From positions 1 to 64,000 of the forward strand of contig NZ_JBILJQ010000020.1 of NCBI RefSeq assembly GCF_044377145.1: 64,000 nucleotides of DNA. Direction: 5' to 3'. A program made the position numbers and the translations under genes. The notes below the pieces were generated by a model. That model made no database searches, was not told the DNA's origin, and was given only the letters and a program-made list of their open reading frames with translations. This DNA is from Aquimonas sp044377145 (GTDB lineage: Bacteria > Pseudomonadota > Gammaproteobacteria > Xanthomonadales > Xanthomonadaceae). How positions within the stretch are numbered: the first letter of the stretch is position 1; each line of letters starts with the position of its first letter. This document shows, piece after piece, positions 55,075-63,457 of the stretch.

Positions 55075-55181
55075 GGGCGTGTGACTTTGGCCGATCGGGG
55101 ATGGCAGGCCCCTGAAAGGATTTGCACACAACAACGCCCTGCCAAAAGCCCTGTGGAAGAAACAACTTTAGGAGTGAGTTC

Positions 55182-57017
55182 ATGAAGACCACCTCGCTGT
55201 CCAGCGCCCTCGTAGCCGCACTCGTTGGCGTCGCTGGCATCGCTTCGCTGGCCAATGCGCAGTCGCGCATGTACCTGAACGCCGATGGCCTCGGCCAGGT
55301 TCTGATCTACCCGTACTACACCGTTAACAACAACCAGGCCACCCTGGTCTCTGTTGTCAACACCACCGACCAGACCAAGGCCGTCAAGGTCCGCTTCCTG
55401 GAAGGCCGCAACTCGCAGGAAGTCCTGGACTTCAACCTGTACCTGTCGCCGTTCGACGTCTGGACTGGTCAGATCACCGACCTGGGCAATGCCAACGGTC
55501 CCGGCGTGCTGGCCACGACCGACACGTCCTGCACCGTGCCGGACCTGGTCAATCGCCCGGCGCAGGGCACCACGCCTGCCGGCTCGGTTGATTTCCGTAA
55601 CTTCCAGTACGCCGCCAACCGCAAGGACGACGGCCCGCAGGGTCTCGACCGTACCCGCGAAGGTCATTTCGAGATCATCGAAATGGGCAACGTGCTGAAC
55701 AACGGTGATGCCGCTGACCTGATCATTGAGACCAGCGCTGGTGCGCCGATCGCTCGCACCCTGCGTTCCGCCATCAAGCACACCGCTGCCGGCGTTCCGA
55801 GCAACTGCGCCGCTGTGCGTGGCGCTTGGGCCAGCACGGGCGTGTGGACCGCGACCGGCGCCAACGTCGACATGACCCCGCCGTCCGGTGGTCTGTTCGG
55901 CGGCGTGTCCATCGTCAACGGTGCACGCGGCACGAACCTGAGCTACAACGCGGACGCCATTGACGGCTTCTACCGTCAGCAGGGCACTGCCGCCAGTGGC
56001 CTTTGGAACACGTTGCACGTTCGCCCGGACTCGGTGAACCCGTCACTCGTCTCGGCCGCCAACCGCGCTGACGGCGGCGTCGACAGCGAAGTGTTCATCA
56101 ACGGCCAGTCGGTCGTGATGGGCTTCCCGGCTGGTCGCGAGGCTTCCGCTGTGTCGGCGCTGTTCATGTACCGCAACCTGCTGAACGAGTTCGTGGCTGA
56201 CGCAGCTCTGGGTGCGAACTCCGAGTGGGTGGTCACCTTCCCGACCAAGCGTAATCACATCGATCGCGCGACCTTTGTCCCCGGCAGCACGCTGGCGACC
56301 CGCAACCACACCGTGCTGCAGGCCCTGCGTCCGTTCACCGACTGGACCGACACCACCTTGGACGGCCGCGTGTACGACACCCTGGGCTCGTGCGAGCCGA
56401 TTACGCTGTCGTTCTGGAATCGCGAAGAAGGTCCGCTGACCGGTCCCGGCGAAGAAGTGATCGACTTCTCGCCGCTGCCCCCGGGCAGCGCTCCGACTGC
56501 TGGCCCGAGCCTGTGCTACGAGGCTCAGGTGATCAGCTTCAACCAGGCGAACACTGGCGAAGGCGCAACCAACACGGCGTCGCAGATTCTGGGTTCGCGT
56601 TACGCCCGCAATCTGAACACCGGCGTCACCGCTGGCTGGGCCAACATCCGTCTGGGCGTTGACACGGCAACCGACCCGAACAACCTTGGCAACAGCCGCG
56701 GCAACTACCTGCTGGACGGTCCGATCCTGGCGAGCGGCCAGACCAAGACGGGCACCCGCCTGTTCGGTCTGCCGGCGACCGGCTTCTGGGCTCTGGAAGT
56801 TGCACGTCTGCAGGGTGGCTCGGCGCTGGCGAACTACTCCGGTACCTGGCGTCACCGTGGTAGCCGCGCCGCTGGCGTCTACACCGAGACCGTCAGCCAG
56901 AACGGCTTCGTGCCGGGCTGCACCACCACCATTGTTGATCCCAACACCGGTGCGCAGACCGTCGCTGCTTGCCCGAACTTCCGCACCCTGGTGACCAGCG
57001 GTGGCTCGGCGCTGTAA
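55182..57017 (+). CDS. Secreted protein of unknown function, 611 residues
   Basis: Exported protein with a clear signal peptide (AALVGVAGIASLANA) cleaved before QSRMYLNADGLGQVLIYPYY. The following pattern, ATLVSVVNTTDQTKAVKVRF and VLDFNLYLSPFDVW, recalls a group of abundant exported gammaproteobacterial proteins without known function. The codons are strongly biased to GC, GGAG lies eight bases before ATG 55182, and a strong terminator follows, suggesting high expression as a single-gene unit (inference). No catalytic motif is visible. It sits directly downstream of the type II secretion genes. Confidence 0.8.
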   Translation: MKTTSLSSALVAALVGVAGIASLANAQSRMYLNADGLGQVLIYPYYTVNNNQATLVSVVNTTDQTKAVKVRFLEGRNSQEVLDFNLYLSPFDVWTGQITDLGNANGPGVLATTDTSCTVPDLVNRPAQGTTPAGSVDFRNFQYAANRKDDGPQGLDRTREGHFEIIEMGNVLNNGDAADLIIETSAGAPIARTLRSAIKHTAAGVPSNCAAVRGAWASTGVWTATGANVDMTPPSGGLFGGVSIVNGARGTNLSYNADAIDGFYRQQGTAASGLWNTLHVRPDSVNPSLVSAANRADGGVDSEVFINGQSVVMGFPAGREASAVSALFMYRNLLNEFVADAALGANSEWVVTFPTKRNHIDRATFVPGSTLATRNHTVLQALRPFTDWTDTTLDGRVYDTLGSCEPITLSFWNREEGPLTGPGEEVIDFSPLPPGSAPTAGPSLCYEAQVISFNQANTGEGATNTASQILGSRYARNLNTGVTAGWANIRLGVDTATDPNNLGNSRGNYLLDGPILASGQTKTGTRLFGLPATGFWALEVARLQGGSALANYSGTWRHRGSRAAGVYTETVSQNGFVPGCTTTIVDPNTGAQTVAACPNFRTLVTSGGSAL

Positions 57018-57047
57018 GCTGCTTCTGCTCTAAAGCTGCAATCCGAA

Positions 57048-57078
57048 GCGGGGGCGACTTGATCGCCCCCGCTTTTTT
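57048..57078 (+). terminator. Rho-independent terminator of the 611-residue secreted protein gene
   Basis: A perfect 10-bp stem (GCGGGGGCGA / TCGCCCCCGC) with a 5-base loop is followed by six T residues. Confidence 0.93.
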
Positions 57079-57181
57079 GCTGTCTACGATCGCCGCGCCA
57101 AGTTTGTGACCGCCCGCTGACCGCCCGCTCAGCAAACCCGGACAATGTGGAAACCACCCGATCCTTTGGGCTGGCATGTCG

Positions 57182-57187
57182 TAGAAT
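57182..57187 (+). promoter_or_regulatory. Possible -10 element before the 361-residue secreted protein gene
   Basis: TAGAAT lies about 125 bases before the start codon, in a 234-base region of lower GC. No good -35 box was found. A tandem duplication of GACCGCCCGCT lies just upstream near 57109-57130. Confidence 0.3.
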
Positions 57188-57312
57188 TCGGTGGTCCGAA
57201 AGTAGGCGTCAGGGCGATCAGCTCGACAAACAGGACTCGCTTTTCAACAGGCCGTGCTGCGCGAAGCAGCAACCCCTATGCACAAACTTGAGCATCCATG
57301 GAGGTACCGATC

Positions 57313-58398
57313 ATGAGCGTTTCGAAACGAATTCCCTGTCTATTGAGTTTTCTAGCACTTGCCGCGCCACTGGCGCACGCCCAGAACCTTGAGCTGAGAA
57401 AAGCCGGCGTCGAAACGCCGCTGCATGTGGTGCCATTGCTCGCCGGCGCTGAGCAATCGCTCGATGCAGCGGGCAATGTGCGGCTCCGCTGCGTGGACGC
57501 CAACAACGACAATACCTGCGACGGCTTGGCCCTGAGTGGGGGAACGGCGCCAACCATGCCGCAGTTTCTGTTGACGGCTCCAACCCCCGAAGGCGCCGCA
57601 CGCCCCAGTATTGCAGTAGGGCAGACCTTCTACGTCAACTGGTCCACGGCCAATGCCGAAGTCTGTGTGGCCAACGGCCCCGTTGAGCTGTCGGGCTGGT
57701 CCGGACTCCAGACCCTCAACGGCACGGGCAATGTTCCGGCCGCTGGCCTTAGATTCACCAGCGTCCCAGCCGCCGGCAGTCTCCCCGCAAGCGTCGGCTT
57801 GACGTGCTTCGGCGCGGGCGGCCGGATCCAGCGCACCAGCCTGATCGATGTCGTCGCCGGCACGAATCCCCAACCCGCCAACTGCATTCGTAACGGCGGG
57901 ACCTTTCTATTCAATCCCAGCGGTTGGCTGAACAGTGGTCTTACTTGGCAGCAGTTGGGCGGATCCGCGCAGTACCCGCCGGTCAACGTCTCGCCGCGAG
58001 TTCCGTTGGACCAAAAGCAATTCATCAGCATGCCGTTTGTTGCGCGGCAAGTCGAAAATATGAACTACTTTGTCGCTCCTGACGGAGCGCTCGGAACGGG
58101 GTATGAGGGTTTCTACCTCACCATCAGCGAGTGCTCGGGCGATTTTCGCAGTCCAAGTAGCAACGCGAACGTGCTCGCGGATGAACCCACCCTCGATGCA
58201 AGCTGCCGCATGTTCTTCAGCGGGAAAATCGAGAAGCGGATCTTCACCACTGATGCAGTCGCAGGGCAGTGCCGCGTCATCCCGGGCCGTTCGTACTTCT
58301 TGAATATCATCCAGGCGGGTGGGCCTGACTCCATCCTACAGGGGCAGTCGCTGTGTCCAAGCGCTCGGTGCAGCTTCCTCAGCAACTTCCGCGGGTGA
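57313..58398 (+). CDS. Secreted protein of unknown function, 361 residues
   Basis: Exported protein with a signal peptide (CLLSFLALAAPLAHA). Residues about 85-180 resemble an Ig-like module with a conserved WSTANAEVCVANG and cysteines in LTCFGAGG; further cysteine pairs (SECSG, ASCRM, GQCRV, LCPSARCS) suggest disulfides formed in the periplasm. The function is unknown. The start ATG 57313 has GGAGG eight bases upstream. The next gene begins eight bases after the stop, so the two are a unit. Confidence 0.75.
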   Translation: MSVSKRIPCLLSFLALAAPLAHAQNLELRKAGVETPLHVVPLLAGAEQSLDAAGNVRLRCVDANNDNTCDGLALSGGTAPTMPQFLLTAPTPEGAARPSIAVGQTFYVNWSTANAEVCVANGPVELSGWSGLQTLNGTGNVPAAGLRFTSVPAAGSLPASVGLTCFGAGGRIQRTSLIDVVAGTNPQPANCIRNGGTFLFNPSGWLNSGLTWQQLGGSAQYPPVNVSPRVPLDQKQFISMPFVARQVENMNYFVAPDGALGTGYEGFYLTISECSGDFRSPSSNANVLADEPTLDASCRMFFSGKIEKRIFTTDAVAGQCRVIPGRSYFLNIIQAGGPDSILQGQSLCPSARCSFLSNFRG

Positions 58399-58406
58399 CC
58401 GTGGCA

Positions 58407-59402
58407 ATGTTCTTCCAACTGTTCAACCACCAACACGCAGGCAACAATTCCCAAGCAAACCGCGGCGCGATTGGGAGTGTTCGCAGCTGGATATCTTTCG
58501 GATTGGTCTCGGTCTTCGCACTGGGTTCGGCGGCTATCGCCACGGCCGCTGAGCCCGCGACAGCGGGTTTGGAGCGCGTGATTGCCCGCCAAGGCGAAAT
58601 TGAGGTCACCGCGGGAGAGTTTCACGCGGCGATGAGCGAGGTGCCCGAAACGGAACGCGCCTCGCTGGCCCAAGAGGATCAGCTCTTGACCCGTCTGGTG
58701 ATGAATATCATACGGACCAAGGCTCTGGCAGCGGACGCGAGAGAGGCCGGCACGGAAGTGCCCTTCTTGAAGGAACGACTACTGGCCATTGAGCGACGCC
58801 TGTTGGCCGAGCAGAGAATCGCCGAAATCCGCGATTCGATCCAACTGCCTGACTTGGAGACCGCGGCGCGCGAAAAATACCTGGTCAACCGTTCACAGCA
58901 CAAGATTCCGGCCCTGGGTGAGATCCGATACATCGCGCTCTCCGTGCAGAAGCGTGGCGAACAAGAAGCGAGAGACCTGGCAATCCAGCTTGCCGAGCGA
59001 GTGCAGGCGGGAGAGGATTTCAACGAAGTTTTTTTGGCGAATACCGATGAACCCGAGTCCCACGGAGTAGATCGCGGTCGCATTGCGGACTATGAATTGA
59101 GTGATGTGCCGACACCCGACGATACACTATCCAAGTCCTTGCTCGGCAAAGCGGTAGGTGAGGTGGGCGTGCCTTTCAAGCAGCGAGGGATGTACTTCGT
59201 GCCGATGCTCGCGGCCAAAACCGAAGCTCGCAGCGCGAGCTTCGAAGAGGTCAAGGATGTGTTGATCGAGCAGCTTGCGGTGGCCTTCCGTGCCGAAGAA
59301 ATGAAGCGCCGCACATCATCTTATGAGTCGAGTCCGCTCGAACTTGAGGAAGAGCTGCTCCCCGCGCTTCGAGATCAATATCTGGAGTCAGGCAAGCGCT
59401 AG
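58407..59402 (+). CDS. Parvulin/SurA-like peptidyl-prolyl isomerase (EpsD-like)
   Basis: A 331-residue periplasmic protein with one membrane/signal segment (ISFGLVSVFALGSAAIATAA), a SurA-N-like helical region (LVMNIIRTKALAADAREAG) and a parvulin-type domain (LGEIRYIALSVQKRGEQEAR, NEVFLANTDEPES, KAVGEVGVPFKQRGMYFVPM). The parvulin motifs are degenerate, so isomerase activity is uncertain and a chaperone role is likely. ATG 58407 is chosen. It probably serves the preceding secreted protein or the surface-polysaccharide genes downstream (inference). Confidence 0.75.
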   Translation: MFFQLFNHQHAGNNSQANRGAIGSVRSWISFGLVSVFALGSAAIATAAEPATAGLERVIARQGEIEVTAGEFHAAMSEVPETERASLAQEDQLLTRLVMNIIRTKALAADAREAGTEVPFLKERLLAIERRLLAEQRIAEIRDSIQLPDLETAAREKYLVNRSQHKIPALGEIRYIALSVQKRGEQEARDLAIQLAERVQAGEDFNEVFLANTDEPESHGVDRGRIADYELSDVPTPDDTLSKSLLGKAVGEVGVPFKQRGMYFVPMLAAKTEARSASFEEVKDVLIEQLAVAFRAEEMKRRTSSYESSPLELEEELLPALRDQYLESGKR

Positions 59403-59753
59403 ATTTCAGTTTGCGGAACACAAAAGCGCAAATCAGAGCCTGGACTGGTCCGCCAGTCCAGGCTTTGCGTTGATGGATGATGGACGTTTGGCGTGGATGT
59501 GTGGAGCGCTTGGCGCTGCTGCGGGCGAGCCAATTGGGTTGCTTCGCAAGGGTTCGCCTATCCCGACTTCGCCCAGGATCAACGAGTTCGCCGACAGAAA
59601 TCCGTCTGATGGTGGGGGCTCTGGTGCTTCCTGCCCAGGTGTGGCGACAATCGATCCGGCGAGCTTCGCTCAAGTGGCTGCATTCGCGCTCACCCTTCCC
59701 GCTTGCCGCGAGATTCGGGATGCACGGTAGGTTTGCCAGAGACAGGAACTGGG
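59403..59753. other. Intergenic region before the polysaccharide export operon
   Basis: 351 bases. It contains the stem-loop near 59428-59469. Short open frames in it have no recognisable motif and shift composition, and no JUMPStart-like element was found. It presumably carries the operon promoter, which I cannot place. Confidence 0.5.
59428..59469 (+). terminator. Stem-loop after the parvulin-like gene
   Basis: A perfect 11-bp stem (GCCTGGACTGG / CCAGTCCAGGC) with a 4-base loop, flanked by pairing CGCAAA / TTTGCG. Only three T residues follow, so termination strength is uncertain. Confidence 0.6.
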
Positions 59754-60506
59754 GTGATTCTTCTATTCGTAAAGCTTGACCTCCGGCAGCGGTTCTCCGG
59801 AAACTTGCTCGGAATCGCGTGGGCCCTGCTGGCGCCAATTCTGCAGCTGGCGGTGTTCAATCTTGTCTTCGTCCACATTCTGCAGGCCCGAGTTCCCGGG
59901 CTCGCGGGCATCAACTACCTGGTTTTCCTGGCGCTTGGCTTCTGGCCCTGGTTCGCCTTCTCGGAAGCGCTGGTGCGCGCCTGCACAGGAATCACCGACC
60001 ACGCGGGACTTGCCGATAAGGTCGCAGTGCCGCGCTGGATGCCTGTTCTAGCGGCCGTGTTGACGTCCTTCTTGTTGCATGGAGTGGGCTATGCCCTCGT
60101 ACTGTTGATTCTGGCGCTCTGGGGCGTGCAGTTGGACTGGGCGATGCTGCCATTCGCGCTCTTGCATTGGCTGCCGCTCTTGGCAATGGCGTGCGGCATC
60201 GGTCTTGTTCTGTCGACCTTGCAGGTGTTCATCCGCGACCTCGCACAAGCGATTGGACTCCTGATGACGCTGTGGTTCTTCCTTACCCCCATCATCTACG
60301 CAGCCGATATTGTTCCGACCACCTTGGCCCCTTGGCTGATCTTGAATCCGGTCATTGGAGTTATCGACGCTCAGCGCGCTCTGCTTCCCGGCCTTGGAGC
60401 ATTGCCGGGCAGCGAGATCTCAACCTGGTTGGGCGGTTTGATCGTGCCGATGGCAGGCCTGCTGTTCTACCGCCGACTCCGACCCTATCTTGAGGAGTTC
60501 GCGTGA
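59754..60506 (+). CDS. wzm: Polysaccharide ABC transporter permease (Wzm-like)
   Basis: Inner-membrane half of an O-antigen/capsule exporter, about 250 residues with six membrane segments. The N-terminus has the family's amphipathic LFVKLDLRQRFSGNLLGIAW, and the interior has LVFLALGFWPWFAFSEAL and FFLTPIIYAADIVP, matching the ABC-2 polysaccharide permeases. GTG 59754 is chosen because AGGA lies seven bases before and the conserved N-terminus begins there; TTG 59703 and TTG 59733 are alternatives. It overlaps the ATPase gene by four bases. Confidence 0.88.
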   Translation: MILLFVKLDLRQRFSGNLLGIAWALLAPILQLAVFNLVFVHILQARVPGLAGINYLVFLALGFWPWFAFSEALVRACTGITDHAGLADKVAVPRWMPVLAAVLTSFLLHGVGYALVLLILALWGVQLDWAMLPFALLHWLPLLAMACGIGLVLSTLQVFIRDLAQAIGLLMTLWFFLTPIIYAADIVPTTLAPWLILNPVIGVIDAQRALLPGLGALPGSEISTWLGGLIVPMAGLLFYRRLRPYLEEFA

Positions 60507-61699
60507 GCGCGCCGCTCTTGGCAGTGCACGGCCTAGGCAAGGCCTGGCCCATTGACAGCAGCCCGCGTGCGCGCGCCTCAGCCCTTGTGCGCGCACTGTT
60601 TGGTCGGCCAATTGCGCGAACCCCGGTCCTGACGGATATCAGTTTCGAAGTTCACGCCGGCCAATCGCTCGGCATCATCGGAGAAAACGGCGCCGGCAAG
60701 TCGACCCTACTGAAACTCATCGCAGGTGTATTGACCCCCACAGCAGGTCGCGTCGACTGCAACGCCACGGTCGGTGCGCTGCTTGAGCTGGGTGCCGGAT
60801 TCGAGCAGGAGCGCAGCGGCCGCGAGAACATCGCGATAGCCGCCGGCTTGATGGGGTGGTCGCGTAGTGAGATAAGCGCACGCGTGCCCGAGATTGAAGC
60901 GTTTGCCGATATCGGCCGCTACATCGACGAGCCGGTCAAACACTACTCGTCGGGCATGGTGGTGCGATTGGGGTTTGCGATCATTGCCACTGTCAGGCCG
61001 CAGCTGCTGATCACCGACGAGGTTCTGGCGGTTGGCGATGAGTCATTCCAGCGCAAGTGCATCCGCTGGATCGAGGATTACCTTGAGGGAGGGGGCACCC
61101 TGCTGCTGGTTTCCCATTCCACGTATCACATCCAGAAACTATGCAAGCAAGCGCTTTGGTTGCGCGAGGGGCGCGCTCGGGCTTATGGAGATGTCTTCGA
61201 GGTGAGCCAGGACTACCTCGCCTTCCACGAACGCAAGAGCGCGCGTGAAAACGGGGCGCAGATGGAGCGTGACTACCGCGGCAACGAGTTCAAGCTGGTG
61301 CGGGTCAGCGTCAACGATAGTGAGGACGAAGGCGCACGCCAGCTGCCTCGCAGCGCACTGATGCAGGTCCGGTGCGAGCTGCACAGCCCGGACGGCCGAG
61401 CCCCTCAGTTCAGTTTTGGCGTTCTGCGAGCGGACGGAACCGCGCTCTATGGTCAGGTGGCGGAGATTGACGGCGTCGTGGCGCAGCCGCTTGCCGAGCA
61501 GCGGTTCGGTTTCTCGTTCGAGTTGGACGCCTCGGCCTTGCTGCCCGGAAGCTATGTGATGCGCCTGCACGCGATGGACCCGGAAGGTCTGCGCGTGTTT
61601 GACACCGTCGAGCGCGCGTTCACAGTGCGCGGCGCCACCCGCGAAATCGGCAGCGTGCGGCTCCCCCACCGATGGTTGCAGACGAGCCCCGAGCAGTGA
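60503..61699 (+). CDS. wzt: Polysaccharide ABC transporter ATPase with C-terminal glycan-binding domain (Wzt-like)
   Basis: ATPase of 398 residues. Walker A GENGAGKSTLLK (about residue 63), signature HYSSGMVVRLGFA, Walker B LLITDEVLAVGDES and the H-loop VSHS fit the ABC polysaccharide exporters. Residues about 235-398 are an added Wzt-C-type beta-sandwich domain (EFKLVRVSVNDSEDEG, FSFELDASALLPGSYVMRLH) that in E. coli O8/O9a binds the modified end of the polymer. This suggests that the exported polymer carries a terminal modification. Confidence 0.9.
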   Translation: MSAPLLAVHGLGKAWPIDSSPRARASALVRALFGRPIARTPVLTDISFEVHAGQSLGIIGENGAGKSTLLKLIAGVLTPTAGRVDCNATVGALLELGAGFEQERSGRENIAIAAGLMGWSRSEISARVPEIEAFADIGRYIDEPVKHYSSGMVVRLGFAIIATVRPQLLITDEVLAVGDESFQRKCIRWIEDYLEGGGTLLLVSHSTYHIQKLCKQALWLREGRARAYGDVFEVSQDYLAFHERKSARENGAQMERDYRGNEFKLVRVSVNDSEDEGARQLPRSALMQVRCELHSPDGRAPQFSFGVLRADGTALYGQVAEIDGVVAQPLAEQRFGFSFELDASALLPGSYVMRLHAMDPEGLRVFDTVERAFTVRGATREIGSVRLPHRWLQTSPEQ

Positions 61700-62574
61700 G
61701 TGAGCCCGTGAATTGCACGGTCATCGTGCCCGTATTCAAGGCACTGGAAGCTCTGCAGCGCTTGATTGCAGGGCTCGATCGCACTCTCCCGGCTGCACAG
61801 CCGGTGTTGTTCTGCGACGACGCCTCGCCGGATGACGACGTCCGCCAACTGCTGAATGAACTTGCGACACGAGTGCGATTCAAGGCACGCGTGGTGCGCC
61901 GAGAGCACAACCTCGGATTCGTCGGAAACGTCAATCGCGCCTTCGACGAGACCGCAGGCACGGACGTTGTTCTGTTGAACAGCGACACCGTGCCCGCCGC
62001 CGGCTGGCTGCATCGACTTCGTCAATGTCTGGACAGCGACGCACGCATCGCGACTGCGACCCCGTGGTCCAACAATGCGGAGATCTGCTCACTGCCGCAT
62101 CTTTGCAGGCCTGGGCCGATCCCGGACGACCTTGATCGATGGGCTCAGGCCTGTAGCGAGGCCTGCCATGGCGAGTACCCCCAGCTCCCTACGGGCGTGG
62201 GTTTCGCGATGGCGATCCGACGCGAAGCGCTGGATCGCATCGGCGGCTTCGACGCTGCGACCTTCGGTCGCGGCTATGGCGAGGAGAACGATTTCTGTCT
62301 GCGCGCTGAGGGGCACGGATACCGCAATGTGTTGTGTGCCGATGCCTTCGTCGCACACGAGGGCGGCGCGTCCTTTGGCCCCGAGGGCCTGGCGCCCGGC
62401 GGGGGCAACCTCGCGCGCCTGTTGGCACGCTATCCGGACTACAACCGACGGGTCGCCCAGTTCATCATGGACGACCCTTTGCAACCCCTCCGAGCGCGCA
62501 TCCTGCAGCGCTACGTCACCCTGGCATCCGGATGCGCCGACGCCACTGCGCTGCAGGGCAGCCTGTTCGACTGA
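61696..62574 (+). CDS. Glycosyltransferase family 2
   Basis: GT-A-fold transferase of about 292 residues that adds a sugar to a growing glycan. Motifs: CTVIVPVFKALEALQRLI, the DD pair in LFCDDASPDDD, the DxD-like LLNSDTVPAAGW, and the acceptor/catalytic GRGYGEENDFCLR near residue 195. It has no membrane segment. The start is GTG 61696, overlapping the wzt stop as GTGA. Confidence 0.88.
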   Translation: MSEPVNCTVIVPVFKALEALQRLIAGLDRTLPAAQPVLFCDDASPDDDVRQLLNELATRVRFKARVVRREHNLGFVGNVNRAFDETAGTDVVLLNSDTVPAAGWLHRLRQCLDSDARIATATPWSNNAEICSLPHLCRPGPIPDDLDRWAQACSEACHGEYPQLPTGVGFAMAIRREALDRIGGFDAATFGRGYGEENDFCLRAEGHGYRNVLCADAFVAHEGGASFGPEGLAPGGGNLARLLARYPDYNRRVAQFIMDDPLQPLRARILQRYVTLASGCADATALQGSLFD

Positions 62575-62584
62575 TGGAACACCC

Positions 62585-63457
62585 ATGACGACACCCACCC
62601 CTGCGCTGGACTTCACCGGCGAGCGATTCACGCCCGAGTGCGTGCGCGAAATCTGGTACGAGCACTACCATCGTTACGCGTTCGCGCTTCCCCTGGTGCT
62701 TGGCAAGCGAGTGCTGGATGCCGCCTGCGGCGAGGGCTATGGTTCGGCGATGATCGCGCCCCACGCCGGCTCGGTGTTGGGGGTTGATCTGTCAGAGGAG
62801 GCGGTGACGCATGCGCGCAACCGCTACGGTGATTCCGGCGCTCGATTTGAGCAGGCTGATGTGACCGCGCTCGATCACCTGCCGGCCGCGAGCTTCGACC
62901 TGATCTTGAGCTTCGAGACGCTGGAGCATCTGCAAGCGCAGCAGCAGATGCTGGCCGGATTCCGTCGACTGCTTGCGCCAGACGGCCTACTGCTGATTTC
63001 GACGCCCGACAAGCGCAACTACTCCGACCTGCCGAACTTCCGCAACGAGCATCATGTGCGTGAGCTCTACCGCGACGAGTTCGAGCGCCTGCTGGCGGAC
63101 AGCTTCACCGAGGTACGACTGTACGCTCACAAGCTGTTGTTCCAGTCCGCGATGTGGACCTTGGATGCGAGTCGAAGCGGCTACACCGCTGTCACGCTTG
63201 ACGCCGACGGCCGGGCGATTCCGGCACTCGCGTATCCGCCCCTGTACTACATGGCGGTCTGCACGAACCAATCCCTGCCGGAGCTGCCCGCCATGGCCCT
63301 GTTCGGCGACGACGCCGAGAGCGTCTATGCGCACTACAACCATGAGATCCGCAAGAACATCGCCGCCGGCGCGCGCATCCTCGAGCTGGAGCACGCGCTG
63401 GCACAGGCTGAAGCGCGACTCGCGGTTCTGAATTCTCAACCCAAGGACGATGCATGA
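62585..63457 (+). CDS. SAM-dependent methyltransferase with helical C-terminal tail
   Basis: A 290-residue class I methyltransferase: FTGERFTPE at the N-terminus, then the SAM site VLDAACGEGYGSAM and LGVDLSEEAVTHARNRYG, and FDLILSFETLEHLQ. After the enzyme fold there is a C-terminal region ending in a heptad-like helix (AGARILELEHALAQAEARL), which may be a coiled coil. In a Wzm/Wzt operon, a methyltransferase can cap the polymer. Start ATG 62585; its stop overlaps the next start as ATGA. Confidence 0.86.
   Translation: MTTPTPALDFTGERFTPECVREIWYEHYHRYAFALPLVLGKRVLDAACGEGYGSAMIAPHAGSVLGVDLSEEAVTHARNRYGDSGARFEQADVTALDHLPAASFDLILSFETLEHLQAQQQMLAGFRRLLAPDGLLLISTPDKRNYSDLPNFRNEHHVRELYRDEFERLLADSFTEVRLYAHKLLFQSAMWTLDASRSGYTAVTLDADGRAIPALAYPPLYYMAVCTNQSLPELPAMALFGDDAESVYAHYNHEIRKNIAAGARILELEHALAQAEARLAVLNSQPKDDA

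Noticed and set aside
59029..59035. Run of seven T residues inside the parvulin-like gene as a frameshift site
   Set aside because: The frame is intact on both sides, and protein similarity continues without a shift.
59477..59779. 100-codon open frame before wzm
   Set aside because: Arg/Ser-rich translation without motif; it overlaps the wzm start in another frame and has no ribosome-binding site.
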